Source: Maricaulis sp963975345 (GTDB lineage Bacteria > Pseudomonadota > Alphaproteobacteria > Caulobacterales > Maricaulaceae). Taken from it: a stretch of DNA of 64,000 nt. This document shows positions 53,547 through 61,988 of this stretch, piece after piece. Position numbers and translations under genes: made by a program. The stretch covers positions 248,001-312,000 of the forward strand of contig NZ_CAXBGE010000001.1 in assembly GCF_963975345.1 (NCBI RefSeq), given 5' to 3'. The notes beneath the pieces were generated by a model, which had not been told where the DNA came from, searched no databases, and saw nothing but the letters and a program-made list of their open reading frames with translations. The stretch's first letter is position 1. Each line of letters starts with the position of its first letter.

Positions 53547-54320
53547 TCAGTCCTCTGCGTCTGCGGGATCGGATCCTTCCCCAGTCTCCGTGTCGAGTTG
53601 GGCAAGAAGATGGTCGAGAATTCGGCGATAGGTATCCGCATCGACGCGTGCAGGCACCGGCTCGCCATCGAGCAGAATTTGGGTGTCTCCGAGGAAATAT
53701 GTCGCCCCGGCCGCACCGGAAGCCCGGCGCGCATCAAGCTGCTCCCCGTTCAGAAAAATGCGCGGCGTGCCGTTGACGCCTTCGCTCATGGCGCGATCAT
53801 TCGAGGCGATGATTGGCGCACTGATGTCCGGATTATTGAGGCAGGCATCAAACGCTGCCTCGCTCATCCCCATCGAGCGGGCGAGGATGAGATATTGATT
53901 GCGCGCGCCGCCCGGCTGGCCGGCGGCTTGGAAGATCGCGTTCTGTTGCTGGAATAACAGGTCGACCATGTCGAAATACCGCTCGGGTGCGACGCAGTGG
54001 GCAAGCGAAAACCCAACAACCGCCAATTGGGCTGAGCCGTTGAGCATTTCGCGCAGGACGAAGCGGACCTTGCCTGTCTCGATATACTCAACGCTCAGCA
54101 TCGGCCAGATCGCGTCGTGGAAGTCGGCGCAGGCGTGACACGCGACCGATGCATACTCGGTGATGGTCAGGCGGGCGTCGGTGCTACCAATTGCGTGATC
54201 ATCGGCGCGTTCCAAGCCAGTTTGAACGTCGCCAGCCGGAGCGGATCCACCGCTGCAGGCGCCGACAGACAGGGTCAAGGCGACCAAAATCGCAGGAAAC
54301 ATGGTTCGGATCGGTTGCAC
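53547..54320 (-). CDS. DsbA-like thiol:disulfide oxidoreductase 2 (CHAC, lipoprotein)
   Basis: 257-residue homologue. Lipobox VGAC with Cys22, so membrane-anchored. The active site is CHAC (residues 61-64), unusual for DsbA-like proteins; the dipeptide between the cysteines sets the redox potential. Cis-proline in VNGTPRIFL. The helical insertion (DLLFQQQNAIFQAAGQPGGAR) matches copy 3. Its stop lies six bases from the start of copy 1, so those two are co-transcribed. It may have a reductant or specialised oxidant role. Confidence 0.88.
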   Translation of the reverse strand: MQPIRTMFPAILVALTLSVGACSGGSAPAGDVQTGLERADDHAIGSTDARLTITEYASVACHACADFHDAIWPMLSVEYIETGKVRFVLREMLNGSAQLAVVGFSLAHCVAPERYFDMVDLLFQQQNAIFQAAGQPGGARNQYLILARSMGMSEAAFDACLNNPDISAPIIASNDRAMSEGVNGTPRIFLNGEQLDARRASGAAGATYFLGDTQILLDGEPVPARVDADTYRRILDHLLAQLDTETGEGSDPADAED

Positions 54321-54458
54321 AGCGGCACACTCCCCTAGGTTAGATTGGATAGCCAGTCCGATACGTGCGCGTCGTGAGACAGCGAGGCGTGGGCTGCAGT
54401 CGCCGCGCCGACCCGCTCGGGAATGGCGCTGCGACTGAAAGCTGCCCGCTCCCGACGC

Positions 54459-55232
54459 TTATTCCTGCTCGCCTGCGGCCGCGGCTTCCCCGTCGCTTTC
54501 GCCATCCGACTGGGCGAGAAGATGGTCGATCAGGCGGCGGAATGTGTCCGCATCGACAATGCCCGGTACCGGCTCGCCATCAATCATTACCTGGCGGGTG
54601 CCGAGGAAATAGGTGAACTCGCTGGCGCCTGGGGCCCGACGGGCTTCCAGCAATTCGCCGTTGAACAGGAAGCGCGGCGTGCTGTCGATGCCATCGGCGA
54701 GGGCTTGCTCGTGCGAGGCAACGATCTCGGCATTGATATCCTGGTTATCGAGGCAGGCTGTGAAAGCCGTTTCGCTCATCCCCATTGATGCGGCGATGGC
54801 GAGGTATTGGCTACGCGCACCTCCGGGCTCGCCGGCAGCCTGGAAGATCGCTCTTTGCTGTTGGAACAACAGATCGATCATGTCGAAATAGCGCTCGGGC
54901 GCGACGCAATGCGCCAGGGCGAAGCCGGCGATCGCAAATTGCGGCGAACCGGTAATCATTTCGCGGAACACAAAGCGCACCTTGCCGGTCTGGATATAGT
55001 CGCTCTCAAGCATCGGCCAGACTTCCTGGTGGAAGGCGGCGCAATGGCTGCAGGCGACTGAGGCGTATTCGATCATGGTCAGCGGCGCCGTGGCGCTGCC
55101 GATGCCGCGATCATTGGCGCGCTCATAGCTCGACTGGCTGTCGCCGGCCGGAGTGGCATCGCCGCCGCAGGCGCTCAAGGCCAGGGTTGCGGTCAAGGCG
55201 ATGGCTGAGAATACGCGTCGGGTCAGTTGCAT
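54459..55232 (-). CDS. DsbA-like thiol:disulfide oxidoreductase 3 (CSHC, lipoprotein)
   Basis: 257-residue homologue, same length as copy 2 and strongly similar along its length (for example AHCVAPERYFDM and DLLFQQQ). Lipobox LSAC with Cys22. Active site CSHC at residues 61-64, again a non-standard dipeptide. Cis-proline in IDSTPRFLF. It is the most upstream of the three; 138 bases without a gene separate it from copy 2, and 18 bases separate it from the DUF721 gene upstream. Confidence 0.88.
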   Translation of the reverse strand: MQLTRRVFSAIALTATLALSACGGDATPAGDSQSSYERANDRGIGSATAPLTMIEYASVACSHCAAFHQEVWPMLESDYIQTGKVRFVFREMITGSPQFAIAGFALAHCVAPERYFDMIDLLFQQQRAIFQAAGEPGGARSQYLAIAASMGMSETAFTACLDNQDINAEIVASHEQALADGIDSTPRFLFNGELLEARRAPGASEFTYFLGTRQVMIDGEPVPGIVDADTFRRLIDHLLAQSDGESDGEAAAAGEQE

Positions 55233-55250
55233 GGCGGGTGTCCCCCTGAA

Positions 55251-55784
55251 TCACAAATCGGTGCCGTTGCGGCCTTTGACACTATTGCCGTAACGATCAA
55301 GCGCGGACAATAGCCGCGCCTCGAGGGATTCCTCTACCCTCTCGCTCACCTGCGGTGCGGCTGGCGGCTTTGCCGTCGGCCGGGCGGCGGGCAGGGGAGC
55401 ACGTGTGGCGCCCTGCAAAACGCGCAGGCGTGTCGGGGCACGGTCTCCGGCAAACAGGCGCACGCGCTCAAGAATTCGCCGACTCTCCGCCTGCAGCACG
55501 GCGGCAGCCGGGCCGCGCGCGCGGATCACCAAGACCTTGTTGCCGGCCGAATTCTGGATCGCTTCCGGCATGCACCATTCGGCCAGACGCGCGCCTACAA
55601 TTTCCGGCCAGTGCTCGACCAGTCGCTCGACCCCGACGCCAAAACGTTTGGCCAATGGTTTGAGAATGCGTTCGGCAGCCCGTCCGGCTGGTGGCGCGGC
55701 GCGGATAGCACGGCGTCCGCGATGCGATTCGAGGAAGCGGCGCGCCTGCCGTTCGAGAGTTGACGAAGGGGGTTTCGAGACCAT
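55251..55784 (-). CDS. DUF721 (DciA-like) protein
   Basis: 177-residue protein. The DUF721 domain (about 35-125; ILKPLAKRFGVGVERLVEHWPEIVGARLAEW...LVIRARGPAAAVLQAESRRILERV) has the KH-like pattern of DciA, the ancestral loader of the replicative helicase DnaB. The C-terminal tail is Pro/Ala-rich and disordered. In alphaproteobacteria it is often next to mutY and dsbA/smc genes, as here. Divergent from mutY (47 bases between starts). Confidence 0.85.
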   Translation of the reverse strand: MVSKPPSSTLERQARRFLESHRGRRAIRAAPPAGRAAERILKPLAKRFGVGVERLVEHWPEIVGARLAEWCMPEAIQNSAGNKVLVIRARGPAAAVLQAESRRILERVRLFAGDRAPTRLRVLQGATRAPLPAARPTAKPPAAPQVSERVEESLEARLLSALDRYGNSVKGRNGTDL

Positions 55785-55831
55785 GCTGGCAGTGTCGCCT
55801 CGATAAGGCCTCGCTGCAAGTTACGGAACAT

Positions 55832-56896
55832 ATGGCCGCGCTGACCAAAATTGACGCCCTGCGCCAGGCCCTGCTTGGCTGGTATGACCGCGAAGGCCGC
55901 ACTCTGCCCTGGCGCCGGCGGCCGGAAGACCGCCGCGCGGGGCATGTAGCCGATCCTTATGCGATCTGGCTGTCGGAGATCATGCTGCAACAGACCACCG
56001 TGCCGCACGCAACGCCCTATTGGCATCGCTTCCTCAAGCTGTGGCCGCGCGTCGAGGACCTCGCCGCCGCGCCGCGCGAGGATGTGATGCGCGAATGGGC
56101 CGGGCTGGGCTATTACGCCCGCGCCCGTAATCTGCACGCCTGTGCCGGGGTGGTCGCCAATGAGCTCGATGGGCATTTCCCCGACACGATGGATGGCCTG
56201 CGCGCGCTGCCCGGGATTGGCGATTACACTGCCAATGCCATTCTCGCCGCCGCCTTCGACAAGCCGGCCAGCGTTGTTGACGGCAATGTCGAGCGCGTCC
56301 TCACCCGCTTTTACCGAATTCAAACACCGATGCCGAAGGCCAAGCCGGAGATCCGCCGCCTTGCTGCCGAGCTCGCCGATCCTGTTCGTCCCGGCGATTA
56401 CGCCCAAGCGATCATGGACCTCGGCGCTACAATCTGCACCCCGCGCAGCCCCGATTGCGACGCCTGCCCGTGGGGCTCTGCCTGTGAGGCCAGGGCGCAA
56501 GGCGATATGCTCGAATTTCCACGCAAGCTGAAGAAAATCGCCCGGCCGATCCGTCATGGCACCGCTTGGCTGGTGCGGCGCGGTGGCAGGATCTGGCTGC
56601 GCCAACGCGCAGACAAGGGCCTGCTGGGGGGGATGATGGAAGTGCCGTCGAGCGAGTGGGGTGAGGCCGGCGCGGCGGGTGAGCCGCCTTTTGAGGCCAG
56701 CTGGGAGGATCGCGGGGAAATTCGCCACGTCTTCACCCATTTCGAATTGCGCCTGTCCGTGCACGAAGCCGAGGCGGGCCCTGGCTGGGAACCGCAAGAA
56801 GGCATCTGGGCGGATGGCGCTGCGCTACAGGACCACGCCCTGCCGAGCGTGATGCACAAGGTGGTCTCGCGGCGCAAAGACGTTGGCGGCCGCTAG
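55832..56896 (+). CDS. mutY: A/G-specific adenine glycosylase
   Basis: 354-residue base-excision enzyme removing adenine opposite 8-oxoguanine. Catalytic Glu is in WLSEIMLQQTTV and the Asp in VVDGNVERVL; the helix-hairpin-helix is LPGIGDYTANAI. The [4Fe-4S] loop is C-x6-C-x2-C-x5-C (CTPRSPDCDACPWGSAC). The C-terminal NUDIX-like domain for 8-oxoG recognition contains GGMMEVPSSEWG. ATG 55832 is used instead of upstream starts inside the DUF721 region. Converges on ccrM with 13 bases between stops. Confidence 0.96.
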   Translation: MAALTKIDALRQALLGWYDREGRTLPWRRRPEDRRAGHVADPYAIWLSEIMLQQTTVPHATPYWHRFLKLWPRVEDLAAAPREDVMREWAGLGYYARARNLHACAGVVANELDGHFPDTMDGLRALPGIGDYTANAILAAAFDKPASVVDGNVERVLTRFYRIQTPMPKAKPEIRRLAAELADPVRPGDYAQAIMDLGATICTPRSPDCDACPWGSACEARAQGDMLEFPRKLKKIARPIRHGTAWLVRRGGRIWLRQRADKGLLGGMMEVPSSEWGEAGAAGEPPFEASWEDRGEIRHVFTHFELRLSVHEAEAGPGWEPQEGIWADGAALQDHALPSVMHKVVSRRKDVGGR

Positions 56897-56909
56897 TTAT
56901 TCACAGGAG

Positions 56910-57989
56910 TCAGTTTTCGAGCGTCGCCCGAACCTCGGCCCGCATCACATCGATCGGGGCGAGGCCCTGCTTGGTGCGGATATGCCAATAAGTCCAACCA
57001 TTGCACGACGGTGCGCTCTGGATCTGGGCACCGACCTGATGGATCGAACCGGAGCGGTCACCGGCGATAATCGAGCCATCGGCGCGCACACGGGCGGTGT
57101 GTTGGCCCTTGGGCGAGTAAAGCGTATCGCCCGGCTTCACCATACCGCGTTCGACCAGCGTGCCGAAGGGAATGCGGGTCTGGGCGCGCGGTGACTGGGT
57201 GACGCACATCGCATCGCTGCTGGCCGGCTGGATTTCAGCGAGCCGTGCGCGGGCGACTTTGAGATATTCGGCATCGCGTTCAATGCCGATATAATGGCGG
57301 CCGAGACGTTTGGCGGCGGCGCCAGTCGTGCCGGTGCCGAAGAAGGGGTCGAGCACGAGATCGCCTGGATTAGTGGTCGAGAGCAGGACGCGGTGCAGCA
57401 GCGATTCCGGCTTTTGCGTCGGATGCGCCTTCTTGCCGTCCTCGCCTTTGAGACGCTCACCACCGGAACAGATCGGCAGAGACCAGTCGGAGCGCATCTG
57501 TACGCCGTCATTGAGGGCTTTCATCGCCGCATAATTGAAGGTTGGACGGCCGTCCTTGGTCTTGGCGGCCCAGATCAGGGTCTCGTGCGCATTGGTAAAG
57601 CGCGTGCCCTTGAAATTCGGCATCGGATTGGTCTTGCGCCAGATGATGTCATTGAGGACCCAAAATCCGGCATCCTGCAGGATGCCGCCGACGCGGAAAA
57701 TATTGTGATAGCTGCCGATCACCCAGATGGCGCCGTTCGGCTTGAGCACGCGGCGGGCCTGTTCCAGCCAGCTCCAGGTGAAGAGGTCGTAATCGTCGAA
57801 ACCGCCGATCTGGTCCCAGTCATTATCGACCGCATCGACTTTGGAATTGTCGGGCCGGTGCAGGTCGCCGCCGAGCTGGAGATTATAGGGCGGGTCGGCG
57901 AAGACGAGATCGACGCTCGCATCGGGAAGCGTTTTCATCACTTCGACGCACTCGCCCTCGAAAATCTGATCGATCGGGGACTTCACCAT
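56910..57989 (-). CDS. ccrM: Cell-cycle DNA adenine methyltransferase CcrM (GANTC)
   Basis: 359-residue beta-class N6-adenine methyltransferase, a solitary enzyme methylating GANTC and controlling replication-dependent gene expression in Caulobacter-like bacteria. Motif IV DPPY at residues 32-35 (FADPPYNLQLGGD) precedes the SAM motif LDPFFGTGTTG. The C-terminal roughly 80 residues (IPFGTLVERGMVKPGDTLYS...SAPSCNGWTYWH) are the CcrM-specific DNA-binding domain. The length equals that of Caulobacter CcrM. ATG 57989 is preferred because GGAG precedes it. Four GANTC sites lie 70-120 bases upstream. No cognate nuclease is present. Confidence 0.96.
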   Translation of the reverse strand: MVKSPIDQIFEGECVEVMKTLPDASVDLVFADPPYNLQLGGDLHRPDNSKVDAVDNDWDQIGGFDDYDLFTWSWLEQARRVLKPNGAIWVIGSYHNIFRVGGILQDAGFWVLNDIIWRKTNPMPNFKGTRFTNAHETLIWAAKTKDGRPTFNYAAMKALNDGVQMRSDWSLPICSGGERLKGEDGKKAHPTQKPESLLHRVLLSTTNPGDLVLDPFFGTGTTGAAAKRLGRHYIGIERDAEYLKVARARLAEIQPASSDAMCVTQSPRAQTRIPFGTLVERGMVKPGDTLYSPKGQHTARVRADGSIIAGDRSGSIHQVGAQIQSAPSCNGWTYWHIRTKQGLAPIDVMRAEVRATLEN

Positions 57990-58051
57990 AACGCACCACT
58001 CCACTCGCCTGCATGAGGGGCTGTTCTCAGCCATTCAGGCCTAACGGGTCG

Positions 58052-58108
58052 TTAAGTCCGAATCAAGTTATCCACAAGGAGTCCGAATTTGACCCGCGAG
58101 TCCGATTC
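58052..58108. promoter_or_regulatory. Cluster of four GANTC sites upstream of ccrM
   Basis: GAATC 58060-58064, GAGTC 58079-58083, GAGTC 58098-58102 and GATTC 58104-58108 occur within 49 bases, between ccrM and the end of rnhB. A TTAA-N7-TCAA (58052-58066), close to a CtrA box (TTAA-N7-TTAA), overlaps the first. The sites are the target of the enzyme encoded downstream, and promoter methylation feeds back on ccrM in Caulobacter. Role here is inferred. Confidence 0.65.
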
Positions 58109-58113
58109 TGCGT

Positions 58114-58695
58114 CTAGCGGTTTTCGAGCGCCGTTCGGACCGGCGCATAGCTGAAACGGTGAATCGGGCAAGGGCCGAGCGCGATCAGAGCGTTACGATG
58201 AATGGCGCTGGGATAGCCCTTGTGCCCCTCAAACCCGTATCCGGGAAAACGCAGCGCGGCGCGCAGCATCAGCGCGTCGCGAACCGTCTTGGCAATAATC
58301 GAGGCCGCGCCAATCGCCGCTTCCGTGGCATCCCCCTTGATGATCGCCTCGGCGCTGCAGGGCAGTCCGACCGGCACGCGATTTCCATCGATCAGAACAT
58401 GTCCGGGCGCCCGTGGCAGATTGCGCACCGCGCGCGCCATGGCCGTCATCGTCGCCTGCAATATGTTGAGCCGGTCAATCTCCTCCGGCTCGGCAATGCC
58501 AACCCCAACCCAAGCATATTGCCGGATCTGCACGGCGAGGCTGGCGCGCCGCTTCTCGGAAATCGCCTTGGAATCACCAAGCCCGGCAATCGGCCGGGCC
58601 GGATCCAGGATTACCGCCGCCGCCACAACAGGCCCGGCGAGCGGGCCGCGCCCGGCTTCATCGACGCCGGCAATCAAGGTTTGGTCCATGGACAT
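58114..58695 (-). CDS. rnhB: Ribonuclease HII
   Basis: 193-residue enzyme cutting at ribonucleotides in DNA. Catalytic acidic residues are in GVDEAGRGPLAGPVVAAAV, LIDGNRVP and KGDATEAAIGAASIIAK. The ending FSYAPVRTALENR is usual. It is upstream of ccrM on the same strand, as in other alphaproteobacteria, with the GANTC cluster between. The start is ATG 58695, or 58689 two codons later. Confidence 0.96.
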   Translation of the reverse strand: MSMDQTLIAGVDEAGRGPLAGPVVAAAVILDPARPIAGLGDSKAISEKRRASLAVQIRQYAWVGVGIAEPEEIDRLNILQATMTAMARAVRNLPRAPGHVLIDGNRVPVGLPCSAEAIIKGDATEAAIGAASIIAKTVRDALMLRAALRFPGYGFEGHKGYPSAIHRNALIALGPCPIHRFSYAPVRTALENR

Positions 58696-58844
58696 GATCG
58701 GCTTCCCGGTGAGCGGTCGCCGAACCTATCCCGGTGGTCGGCCAAAATCATGTCCCGGCACCACCCTCATTCAGGCTGACAAGCGTGCTGCCGGTTGCGC
58801 CTGTATGCCCCGCTGTACAGGCAGGGACGGAGGGCCGGTCAAGC

Positions 58845-59699
58845 CTAGCTCTCCACCCGCTCTTCAAGCCTTGTCTTGCGGGTCGGTCCACCTTTCATTC
58901 GGCGGTACCAGAAGAAAAGGGCGCCGATCGGAACGCAAACTGCGATGACCCAGGGGCCTATGCCCTCGCGCAGAATGCTAGCACCGAAGACGAGAAAACC
59001 AATCAGGTTGAGCGATGCGCCGGACTCACCGGTCTGTATGGTGGGTGAAGCAAGCCACCAGGCGCCGGTGCTCCAATTGATCGCGAATTGCGGGTAGCAG
59101 CCGATCAGGATGAAGAGGGTCCAGAGGATGCGGCGCTTGATCTGCGGCGTGCGGAACATGGCGATCAGGGTGAACAACACAAATAGGGGCACCAAGATCG
59201 CTGCGACACCGAAAATCTTGTGGCTCAGGGTCAGCTCGCTGAAGGCGGGCGGTGTGGCCACTTGCTCAGGCGTGGGGGTGGTGAACCTGAATCTGTTGAT
59301 CACCCATACTCCGGTTTCATCGGAGGTCATCTCCAGGCGCAACATCAGAACCTGCTCGTCCCAGGTCAGCGTGTGGACCGTTGCGAGCGTCCGCTGCGTC
59401 CCGGCGTTGAGGGTCGCGCTTGCGCCAAGATAGGCGTAGGTCAATTTGACCTCCTGCGGCGGGCCTTCGGGCAGCAGTTCGAGAATTTGCGGCAGGGCGG
59501 CCTCGATGGCCGCCTGATCGATTTCCGGGTTGAGGTAGGGGCGGAATGCCTCCAAATCGTGATCCGAGACCGCTGCGATCAATTCGGCCAGCATGGGTTT
59601 TGCGTCGTCCGGCACGATACCGGCCACCATTTCGTTGAAATTGCAGCCGCTGAGAACAAGGGCGCAAAGCCCCAGACACAGGTTTCGGGCAAGTTTCAT
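58845..59699 (-). CDS. Lipoprotein with C-terminal membrane domain, unknown
   Basis: 284 residues. The N-terminus MKLARNLCLGLCALVLSGC has a lipobox with Cys19. A periplasmic domain (about 20-150; LEAFRPYLNPEIDQAAIEAALPQIL...) is followed by four hydrophobic segments (about 160-270) and a basic tail. A lipoprotein signal joined to multiple membrane helices is unusual. The start ATG 59699 follows GGGGGAAA; the longer frame from 59849 lacks a site. I do not recognise a family. The domain before the helices resembles DUF3887-like/NTF2-type lipoprotein domains only loosely. Confidence 0.7.
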   Translation of the reverse strand: MKLARNLCLGLCALVLSGCNFNEMVAGIVPDDAKPMLAELIAAVSDHDLEAFRPYLNPEIDQAAIEAALPQILELLPEGPPQEVKLTYAYLGASATLNAGTQRTLATVHTLTWDEQVLMLRLEMTSDETGVWVINRFRFTTPTPEQVATPPAFSELTLSHKIFGVAAILVPLFVLFTLIAMFRTPQIKRRILWTLFILIGCYPQFAINWSTGAWWLASPTIQTGESGASLNLIGFLVFGASILREGIGPWVIAVCVPIGALFFWYRRMKGGPTRKTRLEERVES

Positions 59700-59772
59700 G
59701 ATGATGTTTCCCCCAGCACAATCTGTAATCAATGCGCGGCAGGGCTGCAATCGAATAACTACCCTCGGGCGC

Positions 59773-60891
59773 TCAGAACAGGCTGGGCTGTGTCGCCGAG
59801 CCGAGCGGGCGCTCGAAAGCGGCGAAATCGGGCACGGGCCGCGCGCCATCCAGACCGCTGCGTTTTACCGCCGCGCGAAAGCGCGCTGCGATCAGCTCGG
59901 CATAGGGGCCGGTGCCGCGACCGCGTGTGCCCCAGCTGGCGTCATAATCCTTGCCGCCGCGCATCTGGCGCAACAGCGACAGAACGCGGGCTGCGCTGTC
60001 GGGGCGTTTATCGGCGAGCCAGTCGCGGAACAGATCCTTGATCTCCAAGGGCAGTCGCAGCAGCACATAGCCGGCCCGGCTGGCACCGGCGGTCGCCGCT
60101 TCGGCCAATAGCGCTTCGATCTCGTGATCATTCAGCCCCGGTATCACCGGCGCCATCATCACCGTTGTTGGGATGCCGGCCTCGCTCAGCCCTTTGATCG
60201 TTTCCAACCGTCGGTGCGGTGCGGCGGCGCGTGGCTCCAGATCTCGCGCCAGCTTTCGGTCGAGCGTGGTCAGCGAGATCGCACCCGAGGCAAGGCCGGC
60301 GCGCGCCATCGGGGCGAGAATGTCGAGATCACGTAGCACCAGCGCCGATTTGGTGATGAAGCTGACCGGGTGTTTGTAGCGGGCGAAGACTTTGAGGATA
60401 TCGCGCGTCGTTTCCAGTCTGCGCTCGAGCGGCTGCCAGGCATCGGTATTGGCGCCGAGCATGATCTGGCGCGGCCGATAGCCCGGCTTGTTGAAGGCCG
60501 CCTCGAGCAAGGCGGCAGCATCGGGCTTGGAAAAGATCACGCTCTCGAAATCGAGCCCTGGCGAATAGCCGAGAAAGGCGTGGCTGGGCCGGGCGTAACA
60601 ATAGACGCAGCCATGCTCGCAACCCCGATAGGGATTGATCGACTGGTCGAAGGAAATATCAGGCGAATTATTGGTCGCGATGATTGAGCGCGATGTGTCC
60701 TTCAGAACGATGGTCGCCAGTTGCGGCGGCGTCGCATCGCCCTCAGTCCAGCCATCGGTCCAGCCATCATCAAACGCTTCGCGGCTCGTCGCTTCAAACC
60801 GCCCGGAAAGGTTTGACCGAGCACCTCGACCCCGGGGCGGCGGGGTCTGGATTGGGGCATTTTGGGCGTAGCCTCCAGGGCGCTCGGTCAT
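59773..60891 (-). CDS. Radical SAM protein of the PA0069/SplB-like family
   Basis: 372-residue enzyme. The cluster motif CEHGCVYCYAR gives Cys91-x3-Cys95-x2-Cys98, the radical SAM triad. The NPYRGCEHGC context, LDFESVIFSKPDAA and TDAWQPLERRLETTR and the later MAPVIPGLNDHE mark the family related to spore photoproduct lyase. The reaction is unknown; DNA-repair or nucleic-acid roles have been proposed for relatives. A LexA-type SOS box lies 25-39 bases upstream of the start, which supports a DNA-damage link. The C-terminal part ends QPSLF. Confidence 0.88.
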   Translation of the reverse strand: MTERPGGYAQNAPIQTPPPRGRGARSNLSGRFEATSREAFDDGWTDGWTEGDATPPQLATIVLKDTSRSIIATNNSPDISFDQSINPYRGCEHGCVYCYARPSHAFLGYSPGLDFESVIFSKPDAAALLEAAFNKPGYRPRQIMLGANTDAWQPLERRLETTRDILKVFARYKHPVSFITKSALVLRDLDILAPMARAGLASGAISLTTLDRKLARDLEPRAAAPHRRLETIKGLSEAGIPTTVMMAPVIPGLNDHEIEALLAEAATAGASRAGYVLLRLPLEIKDLFRDWLADKRPDSAARVLSLLRQMRGGKDYDASWGTRGRGTGPYAELIAARFRAAVKRSGLDGARPVPDFAAFERPLGSATQPSLF

Positions 60892-60915
60892 GAGCTGGAC
60901 TATGACTCAGATTTA

Positions 60916-60930
60916 GAACAAATCAAGAAC
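60916..60930 (-). promoter_or_regulatory. SOS (LexA) box upstream of the radical SAM gene
   Basis: Plus strand GAAC-AAATCAA-GAAC; on the transcribed strand GTTC-TTGATTT-GTTC. This is an exact match to the alphaproteobacterial LexA direct repeat GTTC-N7-GTTC. TTGATT within it is 16 bases from CATAGT, a candidate -35/-10 pair, so LexA binding would block the promoter. The surrounding 104-base gap is markedly AT-rich. Confidence 0.75.
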
Positions 60931-60995
60931 AAAAATTATAAAGGCCATGAATTTTCCACGAGCGGGATCGCGGCGTCATTCGCAATCGGGTGTGG

Positions 60996-61823
60996 TCAGC
61001 CCTCCAGCCGTTTCGCCAGCGCCAGCATGTCCGGCCAGACGAAACGCTTCTCCGTTGGGCGCTTGAGGAGATAGGCGGGGTGGAAGGTCGGCAAGGCGGG
61101 GATGGTGTTGCCCGTTGGCTCGCCCGCCGCGTCGCGCAGCGGGTAGTCGACCCATTGGCCGCGCAGCTTGGTGATGTTCTCGCTGCTGGCGAGCAGGGTC
61201 CGCGCAGCGATATCGCCAGCCAGGATGAGAAGGTCCGGCTTGATCAGCGCGATATGGCGCTCGATGAAGGGCAGGCAGGAGGCGATTTCGTCTTGGGTCG
61301 GGCTGCGATTGCCCGGCGGACGCCAATTGATGACATTGGTGATGTAGAGCTGGTCCGGCGTGAGCCCGATCGAGGCGAAGATCCGGTCGAGCAAAAGCCC
61401 GGCGGGGCCGACAAAGGGTTGGCCCTCCATATCCTCATCGCGGCCGGGCGCCTCGCCGATAATCATGATTTTCGCCGCCGGATTGCCGCGGGCGAACACG
61501 GTATTGCGCGCTGTATTGCGTAGCGGGCAGCCGTGAAAGCCTTCAATCGCCGTGCGCAGCGCGTCCAGCGTGTCGGCCTTGGCCGCCAGTTCGCGCGCCC
61601 CCGGTCCGTCACTGACTCCATCGCCAAAGCCGGCGGCCTTGGCCGAGGCCGCTGTCGCCGGGCGGGGTTCGGTTGAACGGGGCTGGCTCGCTGGAGCGGA
61701 TGCTGTAGATCGGCTCGCCGCCGGTGCTGCCGCCGCGCGCGGACGTACAATCGGTTCGTCGAGCGGGATTCCAGCCTCCTCCCACCAAGCGATCAGCGCC
61801 TTGAGGGCTTTTTCGTCGGCCAA
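60996..61823 (-). CDS. Uracil-DNA glycosylase family 4-like protein, missing two Fe-S cysteines
   Basis: 275 residues from a TTG at 61823. An Ala/Pro-rich linker (about 25-80) precedes the glycosylase domain. GEAPGRDED (123-131) holds the uracil-site motif and HPAYLL the second. Family 4 enzymes use four cysteines for a [4Fe-4S] cluster; here positions 1 and 3 are Phe96 (FHGCPL) and Trp167 (NWRPPGNR), whereas Cys99 and Cys183 remain, so the cluster is probably lost. The protein may start further up, at a CTG at 61850 that follows AAGGA, since the intervening residues are in frame with no stop. Divergent from the ETF-QO gene. Confidence 0.85.
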   Translation of the reverse strand: MADEKALKALIAWWEEAGIPLDEPIVRPRAAAAPAASRSTASAPASQPRSTEPRPATAASAKAAGFGDGVSDGPGARELAAKADTLDALRTAIEGFHGCPLRNTARNTVFARGNPAAKIMIIGEAPGRDEDMEGQPFVGPAGLLLDRIFASIGLTPDQLYITNVINWRPPGNRSPTQDEIASCLPFIERHIALIKPDLLILAGDIAARTLLASSENITKLRGQWVDYPLRDAAGEPTGNTIPALPTFHPAYLLKRPTEKRFVWPDMLALAKRLEG

Positions 61824-61988
61824 GGTGAGGGGGGAGGTTTGAATGGTCAGTCCTTACGTGAACGTCAACGTCACAAATTTGGCTTCCCTGCGCCGCAAGC
61901 GCTGGATGCCGGGGCGATCCTAAGCTATGACCGGATAGCCGCAAGCCGGATATGTGCTGATTCCGTATAGACAAGAGGTCGCTTCCCC

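Noticed and set aside
60900..60970. AT-rich patch that might be a transferred or mobile fragment
   Set aside because: It is short, lies exactly in the promoter gap of the radical SAM gene and is explained by the LexA box and promoter; no repeats or transposase remains.
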